Below are positions 1 through 10,382 of a stretch of 64,000 nucleotides of DNA, piece after piece. The translations under genes and the position numbers were made by a program. How positions within the stretch are numbered: the stretch's first letter is position 1; each line of letters opens with the position of its first letter. The stretch lies in assembly GCF_024679245.1 (NCBI RefSeq), contig NC_090177.1:44110518-44174517 (forward strand). Reading direction: 5' to 3'. The notes below the pieces were generated by a model. That model had not been told where the DNA came from and searched no databases. It was given only the letters and a program-made list of their open reading frames with translations. Source of the DNA: Pseudorasbora parva (lineage: Eukaryota; Chordata; Actinopteri; Cypriniformes; Gobionidae).

Positions 1-873
1 AGCCGGAAATTAAAGTATGGCGAGCCGCATGAGGCTCGCGAGCCGCGCAATGAGTAACACTGCCATATAGGATCGACTCACAAGGCAATGAATGCATGCG
101 CGGCGCGGATCCACAAACGTATCTTACTCGTTGCGCGCACAGATGAATCATTTTGAATCATCCTATATTCGTCAAGTGTATAAACGAGAGGCGATCGGAA
201 GGTTAGATGAATTTCTGGCTTGTCAGTGTGTTCGCCACTCGTGAGAGTATCTCACAGCTGAAGCAGAGCTAGAACTGATTGACCTGTTAGCGTGGTGAGG
301 GGAAATACAATCAGCTTGTAGCTCTGCATGAGCTGTACGATATCATCGAGAGCAGATCACAATTACATCATTACAGTTTAATCTTTAATGCAGCAAGAAA
401 GAAAATAAAATAAAAGAGTGAGATCTTTAAGTTCGGTAGGCAGCTATATCAAACTACAGAAATTTAGTAAACAGTTGTGCCTCCAGTTCGTGTTGTAAAT
501 GAAAAAAAAATCTCTTCCCTCTAAACCACCATGCCTATACAGCTCCTCTTTTATTTTCTTAATTTAGCTATTTGGTCATTCATTTACTTGTTTCATTTTC
601 ACACTTTATTTATGTACTATTAAATACAATAATATTATTAGATAAAACACCGGATACATTCACTTTGCTTTTTCATTCATTCATTGTGTGTCTGCAGGTC
701 CTTACAGTCTATACTAAAATGCATTAAATTGTCCTCAATTTAGTGTTACCGTTTTAACTGGGATATCAAGATTTTGATAAAATTTCAAGTTTCACTTCAT
801 TTTGTTGTAGGCTATATTTGTAATGTATAATTAATCACATTTCCAAATATTTACTAACTTCTTGTTGTTTTAG
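1..873. other. Left-edge non-coding stretch
   Basis: No coding region, RNA gene or repeat could be recognised here. The first 300 bases are moderately GC-rich with CpG sites; the rest is AT-rich. It ends in a pyrimidine/T-rich tract and an AG at 872-873 that could serve as a splice acceptor on the plus strand. Confidence 0.4.
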
Positions 874-1207
874 ATGCGGTGAATGCTGATAAAAAGAGGC
901 ATCAGAGTTTTATCTTTGCTGGGACGGTGCAGAACTGGCTCCATTACAACCTGAAAGGCTTCGGGGCATTGCTCATGGTGGAACCCCCTGCGTTTGGAGT
1001 ATTTCATTCTTTCTTCTACCTTCTTTCTTTCAGTAGTACTGTCTCATTTCTGTATTTATTGGCAAGTTTACATTTGTATTTACTTCCATTTTGCAGATGC
1101 AAGTTGTCATGTTTTTCCAGGCTCTTCCCATTTGTGTCATAAATTCAGATGTAATTCTTTTAAGTCAATGTGAGATTTCCTGTTGTAACTGTGGGGGCAT
1201 AAATAAA
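874..1207 (+). other. Possible terminal exon of an unidentified neighbouring gene
   Basis: A TTG/T-rich tract ending in TAG at 871-873 is followed by an open frame to a stop at 1140-1142 and an AATAAA at 1202-1207, the layout of a last exon on the plus strand. The first ~45 residues (around AGTVQNWLHYNLKGFG) look compositionally like protein. The C-terminal half is hydrophobic, low in complexity and more like translated 3'UTR. A GT at about position 1000 could instead be a donor. I do not recognise the protein and cannot exclude chance; nothing in the flanking sequence confirms a gene. Confidence 0.2.
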
Positions 1208-2407
1208 TACATTTGCATGTAAACTGAAGGATGTTGTTTACTTTGAGTGACTTTTTGATGCAAAATCATATCGATTGCAGCCACACATGGTCTCTGATTA
1301 AAATGAATAAAATAAAGAGACAAATTAACTGGCATAGAATCCTGCTGTACATAAAGTAAGATTTATCTATTTTTCATTGTTGAAATAACATTATTTCAGG
1401 GTGCAAACCTGATGAAAAATCAATGTTAAATCTCAACATTGATTCAATGATATTTTAGTTGATGCATTAACATTGATTCAACGCTGATTCACTGTTTGTC
1501 TGCTATCTGGGCAGGCAGGTGTGCTAAAGCAGGTTGTAAATAAACTTTTCAGGACGGTGGTGCTGTGTTCGAAATCCCCCCCCTATGCCCTCATTCACTA
1601 TTCCCTACATTAGTCCTCTGATATAGTCCACTTTAGGAGTAAATGAAAAATATTGAGTCAATTCGGACACTAAGTGGCTGGAAGGGCTAACCCTTATGCA
1701 GTTTGTGCTTTGAAATATAGAAAACAGGCAGCTCTAGTAATAATGAAAAGATTTATCTTTTTTGCCATGGAAACTTGCATAATTTATTCAAACTTAATTG
1801 AACAATTTAATAATTAAAAAGGAATTGAACCTGCATGCATGATATTGCACTATACCAATGCAGTTTGGAAGATGGATGGATGATTGATTCAGCTGCGGGT
1901 GCCATCTCCTGGCAGAAATCTACCCCATTCCCTTAAACAGGGCACAAACCATAACCATAGTGGACATTATTGAGTGCACTCATTCAATCCCACAATGCAG
2001 CGCAATAACGAGTTTAAAACCGATGTACTCTTGACGGCTAGAGAAGGGTCTCAAATCTGAAGGGTGGTAGCCCTCCAGCCCAGGACCAGGGTTGGACACC
2101 CCTGCGATGCAATGCCACACTTTTTAAGACCAATTGTATTTATCACTCACCTTTATAGTCTCTACTCTAACATGTCTGTTTACAAACCCCTAACTGATAA
2201 ACACTTACTAAACACGTTAGAAGCTTTCTTTTTATTTTTATTGAAAACAAATGCCTTTCCAATCTGATATGCGATGGGAAAAGAGAGCGAGTTTGTCAAA
2301 ACTTGATGTTAAGCATCTTACCCCTACACCACTGTCACTGCTAAAGATTGAGTTTTGTCTGGCCCAACCAGACATTGAGTAAACAAGGCAATATATTTGT
2401 ACTTAAT
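1208..2407. repeat. Non-coding flank with probable MITE remnants
   Basis: No gene is visible. 1380-1515 carries repeated variants of an AACATTGATTCAA motif. 1565-2040 resembles fish MITEs of the 'cactattccctacatta' type, and 2060-2105 resembles a short fish repeat end (ccaggaccagggttgga). Boundaries and families are uncertain because no terminal duplication was found. Confidence 0.3.
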
Positions 2408-2546
2408 GTAAGTAAGTATTTTTTAATTAAGGGGTAATTATACTGTAAGTATTTTTTAATTAAGGGGTAATTATACTGTAAGTATTCTTTAATTAAGGGG
2501 TAATTATACTGTAAGTATTCTTTAATACTTACAGTATAAGTATTAA
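2408..2546 (+). repeat. 33-bp tandem array, left arm
   Basis: About four copies of a 33-bp unit containing TTAATTAAGGGG and TACTGTAAGTA. The period is a multiple of three, so it keeps frames open on the minus strand (an 11-residue repeat); that frame is not a gene. The array turns over near 2520-2540, where the motif appears in inverted form. Confidence 0.85.
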
Positions 2547-3394
2547 TACTTACTGCGCGCACGTGCATGAGACGCTTCAAGCTTTTATGACGTTCTCATG
2601 CACGTTTCATCTGAAACACACGTGAGAACGAACATATCTTGTATTTTATTCTTGTTTGTTTCTAATTGCTATTATCATATATTATTTTATTGTTTGTATA
2701 CTGTTGTGAGCATAAAAAAACGACAGCATCAGACATCCACATGACCAGAGTTTTTCAGCGCGCGCATGTCACGCTTGACCCTTCAAGTTACGTCAAGCGT
2801 GAAATCAACCCTCGCATGCACACGCAGATAACTGCTGGTCGGATGCGATATATTGTATTTTTTTCTTACAAACACTTATCCATTGGGATCGTATGGATTA
2901 CTGTAGTTATTGCTGTATGTGCTGTTTGATGCCTTAACTCTTAGAAACCCAAATGAGTTTTAATTAGCAGAGATTATTTAGTTATCTGTGTTCATCTGAG
3001 GAAATAAAGTCGTAGGCTATACATCTCTGATTGCATGAGGGTAAAAGACGAGTAAACGGTGAGGATATTTCTGCGCGCACTGTATTTTTAGTGTAACAGT
3101 TACAGAATACAAGCTAGAGACATGTGGGATCCTTCTTAAGATTCATCTCTGGCAATTGGAAGAAAAAGAAGAGGAACATGAGGAGGATGAAGCCAAGCAA
3201 GAGAAATGAATGTGTTCTAAATCTGTTTTTTTTTAAAAACAGATTTAGAAATTTTTTTAAAAATCTGTTTTCATTTTTTAAATAAAGGTTTGTGAGTGAT
3301 ATCAAATTGTATTTGTGTTTTTATTGTACTTACCCTGTAATTACATGAAACAAGAGGAACAAGAGCCACTTTAATTTACAGCCCGCACATCCAT

Positions 3395-4022
3395 ACTTAC
3401 CCCTTAATTAAAGAATACTTACAGTATAATTACCCCTTAATAAAAAAATACTTACAATATAATTACCCCTCAATTAAAAAATACTTACAGTATAATTACC
3501 CCTTAATTAAAGAATACTTACAGTATAATTACCCCTTAATTAAAAAATACTTACAATATAATTACCCCTCAATTAAAAAATACTTACAGTATAATTACCC
3601 CTGAATTAAAGAATACTTACAGTATAATTACCCCTTAATTAAAGAATACTTACAGTATAATTACCCCTTAATTAAAGAATACTTACAGTATAATTACCCC
3701 TTAATTAAAAAATACTTACAATATAATTACCCCTCAATTAAAAAATACTTACAGTATAATTACCCCTTAATTAAAAAATACTTACAGTATAATTACCCCT
3801 TAATTAAAAAAATACTTACAATTACCGAATACTTACAGTATAATTACCCCTTAATTAAAAAATACTTACAATTACCGAATACTTACAGTATAATTACCCC
3901 TTAATTAAAAAATACTTACAGTATAATTACCCCTTAATTAAAAAATACTTACAGTATAATTACCCCTTAATTAAAGAATACTTACAGTATAATAACCCCT
4001 TAATTAAAAAATACTTACAGTA
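3395..4022 (-). repeat. 33-bp tandem array, right arm (expanded)
   Basis: Roughly nineteen near-identical 33-bp units, inverted relative to the left array, each holding CCCCTTAATTAA and ATACTTACAGTA. Higher-order variants (AAAG versus AAAA, a truncated unit at about 3815 and 3875) suggest expansion by unequal exchange. The second copy of the element near 57870 has only about one unit. Confidence 0.9.
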
Positions 4023-4332
4023 TAAATAATTTGTAAAATTTCCTGTTAGTTACCCCTTTATTCCCCCAATATTACACATTGTTCCCATATACTTACTTTA
4101 TAGTTACACTATAATTACCGAAAGTTATGCTGTAAATTCACTTTAATTATACAGTACTTTCCGGGCCGTAATCTAAAGCGTTACCTACAATTTTGCTCAA
4201 ATATAGATATATAAAATGTCAGATGTAATAAAAGGAAACAAGTAAAAGCAAGTCCCTAATTAACAAAAATTGACAAAAGGCATTCAGCTTCCCCTCTGCA
4301 GCGAAGCATGATGGCGAACAGAGACATGATGG

Positions 4333-4338
4333 TTTATT
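4333..4338 (-). promoter_or_regulatory. samhd1: Candidate samhd1 poly(A) signal
   Basis: The first clear AATAAA on the minus strand downstream of the samhd1 stop (tttatt on the plus strand). It lies about 1.0 kb past the stop, beyond the MITE. No canonical AATAAA was seen between 4339 and 5369, so either the 3'UTR spans the MITE or a non-canonical signal is used. Confidence 0.25.
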
Positions 4339-4353
4339 CTGGAGTAAATGATA

Positions 4354-5204
4354 AAGCTTCTCAGGATGCTTTCACACCTGCCTTATTTAGTTCGGTTGAA
4401 TCGTACTAGAGTTCGTTTGCCTCTTTGGTGTGGTTCGTTTGGTCAGGTGTGAAAGCAGCAATCGCACTCTGGTGCGCACCAAAAGCGGACCAAACAAACA
4501 TACCGAGAACTCCTTGAAGAGCTGGTCTCGGTACGCTTTCAAACGAACTCTGGAGCGGTTTGTTTGTGGTGAGAACGTGATCCGACCTCGAACAGAAAAA
4601 ACTGCAAAAGTACTAATCATTTTTGGACTAAACCAGCTGCCATAGTAAGCTGCGCTGACATTATGTGCATGACATTATTACCTGATAGATCGTTGGCAAT
4701 ATTTTCGGAAGATGAGGATGTCAGAGTTAAGAATAATTAAGGCACGCCTCCACTTTAAGTGACGAGCGATGCACGCTCGCCGTCTGCAGTGCATTAATGT
4801 TGTTTTCAAGTCGCATCCGAGCTTCATTATAGAAAGGTATTGTTTGCATACTGTGGTAAATACACACAATGTAGTAGATTATGGCCAGGGACAAAACTAG
4901 CCCGCACAGTCGTCTCTCCATAGTGTTATAGTTTGCTGCCTTTTCCTCTTCTGTTGGAATTTTCAGGGAATTTTCTGGAAGAATTCTGACCAATTGAAAA
5001 GCAATTTAGGAAATACACCATGATCAATGAGTGATGTGGATGTTGTCACGTGCCTGCGTTTTGGTTTGTTTCAACTGGTTTGGACCAAAGCAATCAGTGT
5101 GGTGTGAAAAGGAACCAAAAAAGCGGAAAAATGCAACAATGTATAATTGTTTGCCCTTGGTTCGGACCAAATGAACCGAACTAGAGATGTGAAAGCACCC
5201 TAAG
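4354..5204. mobile_element. MITE with TGCTTTCACA termini
   Basis: About 850 bp bounded by an inverted repeat: GGATGCTTTCACACCT on the left and the complement of GGGTGCTTTCACATCT on the right, with internal inverted matches around AGTTCGGTT. There is no transposase. The ends have diverged and no convincing target duplication remains, so it is an old non-autonomous DNA transposon of unassigned superfamily. It lies about 165 bp beyond the samhd1 stop codon, so samhd1 transcripts may read into it. Confidence 0.6.
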
Positions 5205-5369
5205 TGTCAGAGGGGTGAGCTGCATTAAAACCCTGATGAAGAAGAACATAATAATAAAGCTGAAAATAAAAAGACCATTAAATGAAAAAATGAAAACACT
5301 TGAAAGATTGAACGAGCATCTGCTGATCTCCACTAGGTGTTTGAGATCTGAGATCTAAGAGCCAGTATT

Positions 5370-5558
5370 TCAGTGCTTGCTTTCTCCCGGAGCTTGAAAA
5401 AGGTTCACTTTGGCATTACGTCGATTCTTCCTGGGTGTTTGATCTCTGTTTCCTGGATGCAGGCCTTCATCGTTGTCATCGCTGCCACTGTCGTCCCGCT
5501 CCAGCGTGTTCCAGTCTCGTTTGAGCGGTGTGAGCTCTGGAGCGATTATATCTCCATC
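5370..5558 (-). CDS. samhd1: samhd1 last coding exon with CDK site
   Basis: 189 bp including TGA at 5372-5370; 62 residues from [16 protein letters not shown] to [10 protein letters not shown]. The TPLK motif occupies the position of human T592 (TPQK), the CDK1/2 site that tunes restriction and tetramer stability, so this regulation is probably conserved. An acidic insert ([11 protein letters not shown]) is longer than in human. The basic end resembles human RVQLF in its NLF core. Acceptor TTGTGTTCCAG. Confidence 0.96.
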   Translation of the reverse strand, partial: DGDIIAPELTPLKRDWNTLERDDSGSDDNDEGLHPGNRDQTPRKNRRNAKVNLFQAPGESKH

Positions 5559-5905
5559 CTGGAACACAACACACATTCACCAGTTTTAGGATCAGTCCAC
5601 CCAAACCAACACAGTCCATATTTACTCATTATTTGGGTGAACTTGGTTTCATTTCTGAAGCGATTATTTAAATGACTAAAGTTAATAGAATAAAATAATA
5701 TACTAAATATACTAATAATAAAATACTTAAAATGAACATGTCCATAAACTGAACAATGGATTTGTTTGTTGGATTTAATATATTTCAAGGTAACTAAATC
5801 AAAACTGAATATGTGCATTTCAAAAATAGTAAAATATAAATAAATTGAAATTTCAATTAATTGACAAAAAGCTGGAGATGCAGGCTGACAGGAAGTGAGT
5901 CTTAC

Positions 5906-6043
5906 CTGCGGTTTAGTGAAGTTATTGTTCATACACCACTGGACAAAGTACTTTTGAGCAGCTTCCAGGCTCTTGTCATCCCTCTTCTTACAGTAAACCC
6001 TGATCAGCTGCTCAGCGAACCGCTCCGGCAGGAGTTTGGACAC
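5906..6043 (-). CDS. samhd1: samhd1 penultimate exon
   Basis: 138 bp, 46 codons, phase 0: [20 protein letters not shown] then [17 protein letters not shown] and MNNNFTKPQ. This is among the most conserved parts of the SAMHD1 C-terminal lobe. The acceptor is TCGTCTGCCAG and the donor GTAAGACTC. An open frame continues into the downstream intron to about 5546, but that extension is not coding. Confidence 0.96.
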
Positions 6044-6324
6044 CTGGCAGACGACACAGGCATCAGGTCTTTATGGCTTGTGTTTGGCCTTCACTGGATG
6101 CAGTGCACAAGCACGTTATGTCTTCTCTCAATCAATCTCGATCAACACATTTTCGACAGACATATTGAGGATATATCCATTTGGACTAGAAAGAATACAA
6201 ATCTTAACCATTCTCACATTAAATTTAACATGGAAATTTAATCTATAATCAACTTTCTAGACATTTATGTTTGTCTTTGTGGTAATACACTGTACAGAAA
6301 TCCTACAGTTTGTAAAACCATTGT

Positions 6325-6693
6325 TGTAAGAATCCAAAATAATCAAAGATATTTAATATTTGACTTTGAACAAAGACATTTGTTTTACTGTGTTTCGCCC
6401 CCCTCTCTCTTATCAGTGGGGCTGTTTGGGATTCCTAAAGACAAAGAGATGTTGAGGGCCTGTAGGCCAAATGTGTGCCACACCTGTAGTACAATGGGGG
6501 AAATTTGGTCTGAATGGTCAGTTTGAATGTCTCAGGGTTTCAGTCACATGGTCAAGGGATGGATGAAAGAAGATTGCAACTATTGCTCGGGGGTCTTTTT
6601 CCTCTGACGCTGTCTTTTTTTCTGGCTGTCGCTTCTAGGGGCCTTCTTTGGCTCTTCTCTTTGCTCTCTTTTTTTCTCTCTCTTTCTATCTTT

Positions 6694-6747
<54 letters not shown>

Positions 6748-7268
6748 AGGTAACATTCTACACATGCTGGGTACGATTAATGGTAATGGTAAAGTTTTTA
6801 TCATCTCATTCATATATTTTGTAACTATTTTAAGTGTAACCATAACCGGTTTTCTACCATCATGCTGATAACGTTTCTTTAGTCATTCGGCAACCCTGCA
6901 GTCAGAACCACTGTAGGCTATCCATAGTCTGACAAGCCAGACCCACATCAAGATGTTTGGTCTGGAAACTCACCATAGACAGCTCAATCCGAGGGGCGGG
7001 ATAAACGGTTGTCTTTCAAACTCCCTCTGCACGCGATAGGATAGCGCTACAACCAACCAGAGCAACGAAGGTGAAACAGAGCTTGTTGAAAGATTAAACA
7101 TTCATCGTATCCGGTCGGCTAAACTCGGAACACATCTTCCCTTTTTAAGAATGACTTCAGTGCCGTTCTTTGTTCTTTTCTCAGAGAAAAGCTTAACTCC
7201 AAGTCTTCACAGTCAAAGCTGCCACTAGGGTGCGTCTAGATTTCTAGGCTAGGCGATCCACCCTTACA
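6325..7268 (+). repeat. 5' LTR of the pol-less element
   Basis: It starts TGTAAGAATCC and ends CTTACA, perfect 6-bp inverted termini, and is directly followed by a primer-binding site. It contains a (CT)n run (about 6685-6736), lacks about 190 bp present in the right LTR, and has gained a 327-bp MITE near its 3' end. The shared core (GTGGGGCTGTTTGGGATTCC and onward) is nearly identical to the right LTR. Confidence 0.75.
6925..7251 (+). mobile_element. hAT-type MITE inside the 5' LTR
   Basis: A 327-bp insertion beginning TAGTCTGACAAG and ending TTCTAGGCTA. It splits LTR sequence that is continuous in the other LTR. The flanks are GGCTATCCA (6916-6924) and GGCGATCCA (7252-7260), a target duplication of 8-9 bp with one mismatch, as expected for hAT. 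A partial copy of the same repeat sits at 30573-30719. Confidence 0.75.
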
Positions 7269-7270
7269 GA

Positions 7271-7290
7271 TGGTGCCGAAACCCGGGATC
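7271..7290 (+). promoter_or_regulatory. Primer-binding site for tRNA-Phe
   Basis: TGGTGCCGAAACCCGGGATC lies 2 bp after the LTR. It is the exact complement of the 3' 20 bases (CCA included) of vertebrate cytosolic tRNA-Phe as I know it. This fixes the plus-strand orientation and the 5' LTR identity. Confidence 0.85.
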
Positions 7291-7510
7291 CCTTGCAGTG
7301 AATTTTCTGAAATTCATCAGAATGAGGACATTTTTCCACAGTTGATCTTGTGTATGGATTAAAGCTGACCTTCTGACTAAGGAATGAGTAAGTCTGTTTT
7401 CATTGTTTATGAATTGCATGAAACAGAACTTCATCCAAGAAGAAGGTTTTAAACATCTGTAATAGTCCCATTACTGTACAATCCAAGACTATTCAGGATA
7501 ACACCTCGGG

Positions 7511-8416
7511 ATGGAAGGGAACATTTCTAATAACAGTGTTTGCTTTACAGTTTTAACAGTATTGTTTGCTTTATGGAGCGAAAAATTTGAGCCTACCTTG
7601 TCCAAACTTAAGAAAGAGGATATTGGAATTAAAAGTTCAGATGATGAAATGCTTAAATGGTGGCACATAATTGGCAAACACCAAAAGAAATCAAAACATG
7701 GTGAAATAATTGAGGCTTTAAACTTCATAAGTTGTAAAAGGCTACAAAATGTTGTGATACCATTTCTATTATCAAGTCTAGAGGCTAAATGTAAAGAAAT
7801 TGATTCTAAAAATGCTGAAGCAGAAAAGTCTGAGGCAAAGATTCATGTTCTTCAAGCACAGCTAGATAAATTACTAGCTGAGCAGTTAGCCCTGACTGAG
7901 AAGTGTAAAAATCACTAGGAGACAATTGCAGATCTCAAGGCTAAGCTAATAGCTAAAAAGTCCATGCCCCCCAAAACGCTTAACAGCGATGGGACTAAAA
8001 CGCATGTTCACTTCTTAGATGAGATGACTTGCTCTAATGAATCTGAAACGTTTAGTTCAGTAAATGCATGTGCAACTCAAGGAAGTGTGCCTATTTCGGT
8101 TCTTAAGGTGATGCAGCACCGCAATAGCACAGAGTCATGTACCAGTAATTGTGTTCAGGCATTAGATAGTCATGAAAATCCTCAAACTCCAGGAGAACAT
8201 AGCAGTCTACCCTATGGCAAAGAGAACAGGCTTTGCAGTTCCTGTCAGAAAATAGGCCATTCAGAGGTTAAATGCTGGTCACTGGGCAGGTGTCGACCTC
8301 CACCTTATTATAAAAAAAAAGAAAAAAGGAAATTCTTTTCTAAGGGCAAAGATTATCGCTCATTTGCAGGTAAAACTCTCAGTGAGTTAACTGCATTGTT
8401 CATGCAAGGCCTTTAG
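7511..8416 (+). pseudogene. gag-like gene with CCHC zinc knuckle, one internal stop
   Basis: An ATG-initiated frame 220 bp after the primer site reads 135 codons to a TAG at 7916-7918 and continues in the same frame to 8416, about 301 residues in all. The first part is helical, with a charged coiled-coil-like stretch near residues 95-150 (KNAEAEKSEAKIHVLQAQLD). Near the end is CSSCQKIGHSEVKC, a perfect C-X2-C-X4-H-X4-C nucleocapsid knuckle, followed by a basic tail. No capsid signature is recognised. Position after LTR and primer site plus the knuckle identify it as gag-like. The stop is probably a single substitution in an otherwise open gene. Confidence 0.65.
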
Positions 8417-8604
8417 CTATTAACCTCACTGGCTAGTGGGCTAGAAGCCTGATAGCAATGAGTTTAATAGTTAAACATCCAAATTGCAATGATCCTGTTT
8501 GTATTTTCAAATTTGTCATTGTACTAATCGCATTGTGCGCATTGAACACACATTATAGTTGTTTGTGTTAATAAATACACATAGACTAGTTAAGTTTATT
8601 CTTT

Positions 8605-8618
8605 AAAACACATGATTG
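8605..8618 (+). repeat. L1 target-site duplication, left
   Basis: AAAACACATGATTG, matched by AAAACACACGATTG at 15004-15017 with one mismatch. The two copies delimit the L1 exactly and show it entered the LTR element's internal region. Confidence 0.85.
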
Positions 8619-8779
8619 GGGGCGCTGTTGAGCAATGGAGGAGTAAGACGTGTTTTACATAGCTCCGGCAACTTTTCTTTTATTAATACACTAAACACCT
8701 GTATATCCGCCTAAAAGTGCTTAGAAGTGACATAAGAAAACTGAAGTGAGTGGGAAACTAAACTCAAAAGGAGAAAACA

Positions 8780-9721
8780 ATGTCAAAAAAGGGAAAATCC
8801 AAAAAGAACGACCAACAAGAATCAGGCCTTGATCAACCCTCGGGCTCAACTGAAGACGTGGAGCCCGAATATCTGAGTGAGGAGGCAGACCCACCAAACC
8901 GGGAAGTGCTGGCCGCTATTGCCGCTCTGCGAAACGAAATTACACAGATTAAGGATGACATATGCGCCACTATCGATGCCCGTATACAGTCTGTGTACAC
9001 CGTGCTGAGAAGCGAAATGGCCACAACTAAAGAAGAACTACAGACTTCCATTGCGGCCCTGGAGAAAACCTCGACCCTGCATGCTAACACTATTGGGGAG
9101 ATAGAGAAATCCGCCTCACATCAGTCGGACGATGTCACTGCTCTTCAACGTCAAGTCACCCGCCTGAGCGCTGAAGTAGGAAAACTAACTGAGAAATGCG
9201 AAGACATAGAAGGGCGCTCGAGAAGACACAACATCCGGGTCATTGGAGTCCCTGAGGGGACCGAGGGACCCAGGCCGAGAGACTTTATCGCCGGGCTGCT
9301 GCAAGAGGTGCTATCCCTGGACGAGAAACCGCTCATTAATAGAGCGCACCGGACCCTTCGAAGACGACCCGAACCCCATGAACCACCTAGACCCTTTATA
9401 CTGAGGCTACACTACTTTCATACGCTCGAGGACATTCTACGCAGGGCTGCAGCGGCGAAACAGCTCTCTTATGGAGGTAAAAAGATTCAAATCTTTCCCG
9501 ACTACCCGCCTGCCGTGGCTAAAAGGAGAGCATTATTCAACCGCACCAGGGAACTACTACGGGGCAGACCCGGGGTCAGGTACGGCCTCCTCTATCCTGC
9601 TAGACTCCTGATAACCCACAACGACACACAAATCTCGTTTATAGATGCCATAAAAGCGGAAGAATATGCTGAACACCTCTCGACATCAGGCTCGACTGAA
9701 GTGGGACAGAGGGACGCCTAA
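8780..9721 (+). CDS. L1 ORF1 protein (RNA-binding chaperone)
   Basis: 313 residues starting at an ATG 161 bp into the element and ending TAA. L1 ORF1p coats L1 RNA as a trimer and is needed for retrotransposition. The N-terminus is basic and low complexity. Residues ~45-135 have the heptad pattern of a coiled coil (IAALRNEITQIKDDI onward). RRHNIRVIGVPEGTEG begins the RRM-like domain. The C-terminal domain contains FPDYPPAVAKRRALFN, typical of transposase-22 type ORF1p. The length is normal for fish L1. No stop or frameshift is seen, so this may still be translatable. Confidence 0.88.
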   Translation: MSKKGKSKKNDQQESGLDQPSGSTEDVEPEYLSEEADPPNREVLAAIAALRNEITQIKDDICATIDARIQSVYTVLRSEMATTKEELQTSIAALEKTSTLHANTIGEIEKSASHQSDDVTALQRQVTRLSAEVGKLTEKCEDIEGRSRRHNIRVIGVPEGTEGPRPRDFIAGLLQEVLSLDEKPLINRAHRTLRRRPEPHEPPRPFILRLHYFHTLEDILRRAAAAKQLSYGGKKIQIFPDYPPAVAKRRALFNRTRELLRGRPGVRYGLLYPARLLITHNDTQISFIDAIKAEEYAEHLSTSGSTEVGQRDA

Positions 9722-10138
9722 ATTGTTGCGGAGAATCAAGATTTTCAGAAAGATGGTGATGTACTGATGCTTACTAGCTTGTATGGCTAGTGTCAACACT
9801 GGCTGTTACCTATTTAGGTGAGTTACGTGTGTCACTCAGGCACAGACAGCGTTTGTCTCACCATGTGACTGTAAAATCGCCAGTCTCGAATAACAACTGG
9901 ACAAGGTTATGTCTTGACTCATACAGATCTGGGTTTCTTTGCACTGTTACTCTTTCTTTCTTATTTTTTCCCGATATCCTATCTAGAGCCACACAATTGT
10001 TGAGCTAGTTTTTCTAAAGTGTTAAGATGGCTCATTGTTATTGAAAGATATCAGGTTATTGCCTCCGTTGGAGTTGCAACTCAGCTTAATTTTTGGATAT
10101 GCAAATCTAAATATCATATTTTTATGTTTGTCATATGT

Positions 10139-10382
10139 AAATGGACTGCATTTATATAGCGCTTTTATCCAAAGCGCTTTACATTTTTGCCTCACATTCA
10201 CCCATTCATACACCGACGGCGGTGTCAGCCATGCAAGGCGCCATCCAGCTCATCGGGAGCAACTGGGGTTAGGTGTCTTGCTCATGGACACTTCGACACT
10301 TGGTCAGGTGGAACCGGGGATTGAACCACCAACCTTCTGGTTTGTAGACAATCTACATGAATCACTGAGCCACTGCCGCCCC
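10139..10382 (-). mobile_element. tRNA-derived SINE between L1 ORFs
   Basis: Read on the minus strand it starts GGGGCGGCAGTGGCTCAGTG, with an A-box-like TGGCTCAGTGATT and a B-box-like GGTTCAATCC, and ends with AAAGCGCTTTGGATAAAAGC and ATATAAATGCAG, a common fish SINE/LINE tail. A second copy is at 24631-24888. It interrupts the ORF1-ORF2 spacer; no clear target duplication was found. Confidence 0.75.

Larger units (their letters stand above)
2408..4185. mobile_element. Element A, copy 1: non-autonomous element with inverted 33-bp arrays
   Basis: This copy has four 33-bp units at 2408-2546 in one orientation and about nineteen units at 3395-4022 in the opposite orientation, then a unique end terminating at 4185. 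Reading inward from that end the terminus is GGTAACGCTTTAG. The part from about 3130 to 4185 is collinear with 56558-58069, which shows it is a dispersed element. Both copies carry a lysine/glutamate-rich reading stretch followed by AATAAAGG, possibly the C-terminus and poly(A) signal of a lost transposase gene. The left terminus was not found. The superfamily is not settled; the terminus resembles two other elements in this window, one with an 8-bp duplication. Confidence 0.55.

Noticed and set aside
3395..4022. Direct repeats of 33 bp resembling a CRISPR array
   Set aside because: The units are contiguous with no unique spacers, the DNA is clearly animal nuclear, and the array belongs to a dispersed transposable element.
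5546..6043. 165-codon minus-strand frame as a single gene
   Set aside because: Only 5906-6043 is coding; the rest is the 347-bp intron between the last two samhd1 exons, with good GT/AG sites.
6514..6753. Open frame with a Ser-Leu repeat, also at 26940-27176
   Set aside because: It is the (CT)n tract within the two LTRs.
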